The position numbers and the translations under genes were made by a program. Below, in pieces: positions 61,350 through 64,000 of a DNA stretch of 64,000 nucleotides; within the stretch, counting starts at the first letter, position 1, and each line of letters opens with the position of its first letter. This stretch comes from Pseudoclavibacter sp. 13-3 (GTDB lineage: Bacteria; Actinomycetota; Actinomycetes; Actinomycetales; Microbacteriaceae). The notes under the pieces were generated by a model. It made no database searches. It had not been told where the DNA came from and worked only from the letters and a program-made list of their open reading frames with translations. The DNA lies in contig NZ_JAJOZT010000001.1 of assembly GCF_021168475.1 (NCBI RefSeq), positions 653,238 through 717,237 of the forward strand, given 5' to 3'.

Positions 61350-62648
61350 TCACCGTGTGAGCGACGCCCACCAGATCAGCAGCATCGTGACGCAGAATCC
61401 GCAGGCGTAGTTGATCGCCAGAAAACGCCGCCAGCCGGCGTTGGCCTGTGCAGAGTGCTCATCGCTGATCGACCGGAACGGCCATGCCGCGGCGATGTAC
61501 GGCACGACCAGCAGCGCACCGAGCGGCCCCGGCCACGGTGTGACGAGCGTCAGCGCGCCAGCCGCCGCCCAGAGCCAGAGCGCCAGCCGCACCGTTCGCG
61601 CCGCTCCCAGCACTGTCGCGATCGACGAGATGCCGCCCTCGCGATCAGGCATGACATCCTGCACCGCGCCGAACGCATGACTGGCCATGCCCCAGAGCCC
61701 GAAGGCGACCAACAGCGCGACCAGCGGCCAGGTGAGACCGACGTCGGCGACGGCCAGACCGAACACGGCCGGGGTGACGAAGTGCAGGCTCGAGGTGACC
61801 GAGTCGACGACGGGCCGCTCTTTGAACCGCAGCCCCGGCACCGAGTAGGCGACCACCAGAAACAGGCTCGCCGCGAGAACGATCGCGCTGGCCGCGAACG
61901 TGCCGAGGTGCCAGGCTGCGAACAGCACGAGCAGCACGAACGGCGCGGCCGAGATCGCACCGCTGATCATGACCGCGCGGTGCAGTCGGGGTTCGAGCAG
62001 GGCGCCCTCCGCCCCGCCCTTGCGGGCGTTTCGCAGATCGCTCTCGTAGTCGAACACGTCGTTGATGCCGTACATGAGCAGGTTGTACGGCACCAGAAAG
62101 AGCAGCGTGCCCGCCACCAGCGCCAGGGTCTGCCAGGAGCCCGCGGCCAGCACGGCGCTCTGACGGGCTCCGTCGCCGGCGCCGAGTGAGAATGCCGCGG
62201 CGAACGGAAACGCCGTGTTGATCCAGCTCACCGGCCGTGATGAGAGCAGCACCGTGCGCGCGGTGCGCTCATGGTCTCGCATGAGGTGCCACAGTGCTGG
62301 CAGCAGTATCAGGGCGGCGAGGGGGTAGGCGAAGTCTTCGATCGGGGCCCGGCCGATCTGCCAACCGGTGCGGCCCTGGTCGGGGTAGGAGAACAGCCCC
62401 GCGGCGATCATCACGTTGTCGAAGACCGCGGTGAGCACGGCGAGGCCAGTCAGCGCGATCGCGAATGCTGCGAGCGCACGGGTGATGCGTGGTGCTGCCG
62501 ACAACGGCCTGGTGTGCGGAGGAGTGTGACGCGGATGCGGCGCAGCGCGCCGACCGTCTCTGCGGCGCAGCACCCCGCACAGCACCGCCGCTGCAGCTGC
62601 AGCGGCCGCGACAGCGAGCATGATGAGGTTGAGCTGAGGATAGGTCAT
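61350..62648 (-). CDS. fused lycopene cyclase subunit (CrtYf-like) and UbiA-type lycopene elongase (CrtEb-like)
   Basis: 432 residues. Residues 1-125 resemble the second subunit of heterodimeric actinobacterial cyclases (NVMIAAGLFSYPDQGRTGWQ, GRAPIEDFAYPLAALIL). From about residue 130 a UbiA prenyltransferase domain starts (RPVSWINTAFPFAAAF), with the two Asp-rich motifs NDVFDYESD and DVMPDREGG. In Corynebacterium these are the separate genes crtYf and crtEb, which add two C5 units to lycopene and cyclise the ends to give C50 carotenoids. ATGA overlap with crtYe fixes the start at 62648. The exact product cannot be told from sequence. Confidence 0.85.
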   Translation of the reverse strand: MTYPQLNLIMLAVAAAAAAAAVLCGVLRRRDGRRAAPHPRHTPPHTRPLSAAPRITRALAAFAIALTGLAVLTAVFDNVMIAAGLFSYPDQGRTGWQIGRAPIEDFAYPLAALILLPALWHLMRDHERTARTVLLSSRPVSWINTAFPFAAAFSLGAGDGARQSAVLAAGSWQTLALVAGTLLFLVPYNLLMYGINDVFDYESDLRNARKGGAEGALLEPRLHRAVMISGAISAAPFVLLVLFAAWHLGTFAASAIVLAASLFLVVAYSVPGLRFKERPVVDSVTSSLHFVTPAVFGLAVADVGLTWPLVALLVAFGLWGMASHAFGAVQDVMPDREGGISSIATVLGAARTVRLALWLWAAAGALTLVTPWPGPLGALLVVPYIAAAWPFRSISDEHSAQANAGWRRFLAINYACGFCVTMLLIWWASLTR

Positions 62649-62965
62649 CGCTGCCGCCGTTCGAGCAGCCGCGCAGCTGCACACCACAGCAGCATCGCGC
62701 ACCAGCAGAGCAGCAGCAGGAACACCGGCTCTTCAACCGGCAGCTCCGGCGCCAGCAGCACCCCGAGCTGCCACGGCCCGTCGGCCTGCCGAAAGTGACC
62801 GTGAGCGATGCCGAGCAGATCCCAGATCAGAAAGAACGCCACGCCGCCGACGAGCACCAGCGCCGCAGTGACGGGTGCACGCCAGACGAAGAGTCGCCAT
62901 CGCCGGTCGAGCAGGGCGACGCCGATGAGTGAGAGCAGCAGCAGAATCAGATACGCGGCACTCAT
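62645..62965 (-). CDS. crtYe: carotenoid cyclase subunit (CrtYe-like)
   Basis: 106 residues with three helices, the size of one half of a heterodimeric cyclase. Motifs: FFLIWDLLGIAHGHFRQADG and LLAPELPVEEPVFLLLLCW, which carries the acidic residues of the family (PxE(E)). The N-terminus MSAAYLILLLLSLIGVALLD is a membrane helix. Overlaps both neighbours by four bases, so the set crtI-crtYe-crtYf/Eb is one operon. Confidence 0.85.
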   Translation of the reverse strand: MSAAYLILLLLSLIGVALLDRRWRLFVWRAPVTAALVLVGGVAFFLIWDLLGIAHGHFRQADGPWQLGVLLAPELPVEEPVFLLLLCWCAMLLWCAAARLLERRQR

Positions 62966-64000
62966 CGGTCACCCCCTGCCGTGGCCTTCTGAGCGCCTTC
63001 GGTCAGCGGCCCCAGTGAGGTGTCGCCGCGCACACGCTTGAGCATGATCTCGGCGCTGATCAGACACATCGGCAGGCCGACCCCGGGGATGCTCGACGTG
63101 CCTGCGTAGTACAGCCCCGCCACCTTGCGCGAGGCGTTTCGGGCACGCAGCAGCGCGCTCTGGCGCAGGGTGTGGGCGGGCCCCAGTGCGCCTCCCTGCC
63201 AGGCGTTGAGGTCTCTCGCGAAGTCTGCAGGCGCGACGGTGCGACGCACCACGATGCGCTCGGCGAGGTCGGGGATGTCTGCCCACTCAGAGATCTGTGC
63301 GATCGCCCGGTCGACGGCAGCCTCGACGGCCGGGGCTCCTGCGCCGTCGACGCCCCCGGCACCGATCCGGGTGTCTGCCGCGACGGGAATCAGCACGAAC
63401 AGGTTCTCGCAGCCATTCGGTGCGACGGATGCGTCAGTGGCGCTCGGTCGGCACACGTAACAGGATGCGGGGTCGGGAACGCCGCAGCGATCGGCGAAGA
63501 TGGTGTCGAAATTGGTCTTCCAGTCTGCGGTGAAGAACAGCGAATGATGCTCGAGCTGCGGCAGCCCGCCGCGCACCCCGAGCATCGCCAGCACCGCGCC
63601 CGGGCCAGGGTCGCGACGCTGCCACCACGACGACGGGTAGGTGCGCAGATGCGAGGGCAGCAGCTCGGTCTCGGTGTGGTGCAGGTCTGCCGCCGACACC
63701 ACGATCTCGGCGAGGTGTCGGCGGCGACGACCGGTATGGTCCACCGTGGTCACGCCCGTCGCCTGAGCGCGCCGCCGCCGCGCGAAGCCGCTGCCCTGCC
63801 GGCGCCCACCCCGCGTGTCGATCGAGATCGCCCGCCGATCAGTGACGATGGTCACTCCCGCCTCACGGGCGACGCGCTCGATGGCCGCGATCACAGCCGT
63901 GAAGCCTCCCTGCGGATAGCGCACGCCGTCGTCGAGATCGAGATGGCTCATCAGATGGTAGAGCGCCGGGGTGCGCTCGGGCGACGTGCCGAGAAAGACC
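62962..64000 (-). CDS. crtI: phytoene desaturase CrtI (5' end outside window)
   Basis: Open from the right edge to a stop at 62962, 346 residues seen. Converts phytoene to lycopene with FAD. The visible part is the C-terminal two thirds: VFLGTSPERTPALYHLMSHL, then RYPQGGFTAVIAAIERVA, and the C-terminal FAD signature LYYAGTSSIPGVGLPMCL. An Arg-rich insert (FARRRRAQATG) breaks the middle. The ATG at 63951 is internal, not the start. It heads the visible carotenoid operon. Confidence 0.92.
   Translation of the reverse strand, partial: VFLGTSPERTPALYHLMSHLDLDDGVRYPQGGFTAVIAAIERVAREAGVTIVTDRRAISIDTRGGRRQGSGFARRRRAQATGVTTVDHTGRRRRHLAEIVVSAADLHHTETELLPSHLRTYPSSWWQRRDPGPGAVLAMLGVRGGLPQLEHHSLFFTADWKTNFDTIFADRCGVPDPASCYVCRPSATDASVAPNGCENLFVLIPVAADTRIGAGGVDGAGAPAVEAAVDRAIAQISEWADIPDLAERIVVRRTVAPADFARDLNAWQGGALGPAHTLRQSALLRARNASRKVAGLYYAGTSSIPGVGLPMCLISAEIMLKRVRGDTSLGPLTEGAQKATAGGDR

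Overview
The window is high-GC actinobacterial chromosome, most likely Micrococcales and probably Microbacteriaceae or a near relative. This rests on several signs: the gene order argS-lysA-hom-thrB-rho-prfA-prmC-tsaC-wecA-atpI-atpBEFHAGDC, HtaA-type haem surface proteins, a C50-type carotenoid cyclase/elongase, DtxR-like iron boxes and frequent leaderless starts. No species-level call is possible from the sequence alone. Almost everything reads on the minus strand, so operons run from high to low coordinates.

Region by region. 1-9,600: an iron-regulated haem acquisition operon, hmuT-hmuU-hmuV followed by three surface or membrane proteins; the last gene runs off the left edge. 9,970-15,900: pnp, rpsO, ribF, two small membrane proteins and truB, with panE reading the other way (15,970-17,070). 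17,090-28,750: translation and isoprenoid genes (rbfA, infB, nusA, proS, ispG, rseP, dxr) and a PP2C phosphatase. 29,000-30,200: an iron-box-controlled siderophore-interacting-protein domain and yaaA. 30,460-39,800: the complete F1Fo ATP synthase operon with atpI, wecA and tsaC. 39,870-50,100: prmC, prfA, rho, thrB, hom, lysA, argS. 50,200-53,570: tRNA-Arg(CCG), an FKBP lipoprotein, an FMN-dependent lactate dehydrogenase and a lone nrdI with paired NrdR-like boxes. 53,800-58,040: an ABC importer of the Mn/Zn family divergent from an NRAMP transporter. 58,040-60,400: an accessory stretch with an orphan phosphopantetheinyl transferase-like gene flanked by two diverged copies of a palindromic repeat, and an anchored protein of unknown function. 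60,500-64,000: an RNase HI fusion and the end of a carotenoid operon (crtI partial, crtYe, fused crtYf-crtEb).

How the parts fit. The haem operon and the SIP-domain gene both carry DtxR-like operators and would act together in iron scarcity. The Mn importers and the nrdI gene are consistent with use of a Mn/Fe class Ib ribonucleotide reductase encoded elsewhere. ispG and dxr (MEP pathway) supply isoprenoid precursors used by the carotenoid genes and by undecaprenyl phosphate, the substrate of WecA.

Most of the window is ordinary core chromosome. The parts that deserve attention are the LAXTG-anchored haem receptor, the repeat pair around the transferase-like gene, the crtYf-crtEb and RNase H fusions, the missing rimP and ylxR, and the recurrent promoter-to-start spacing that indicates leaderless mRNAs.
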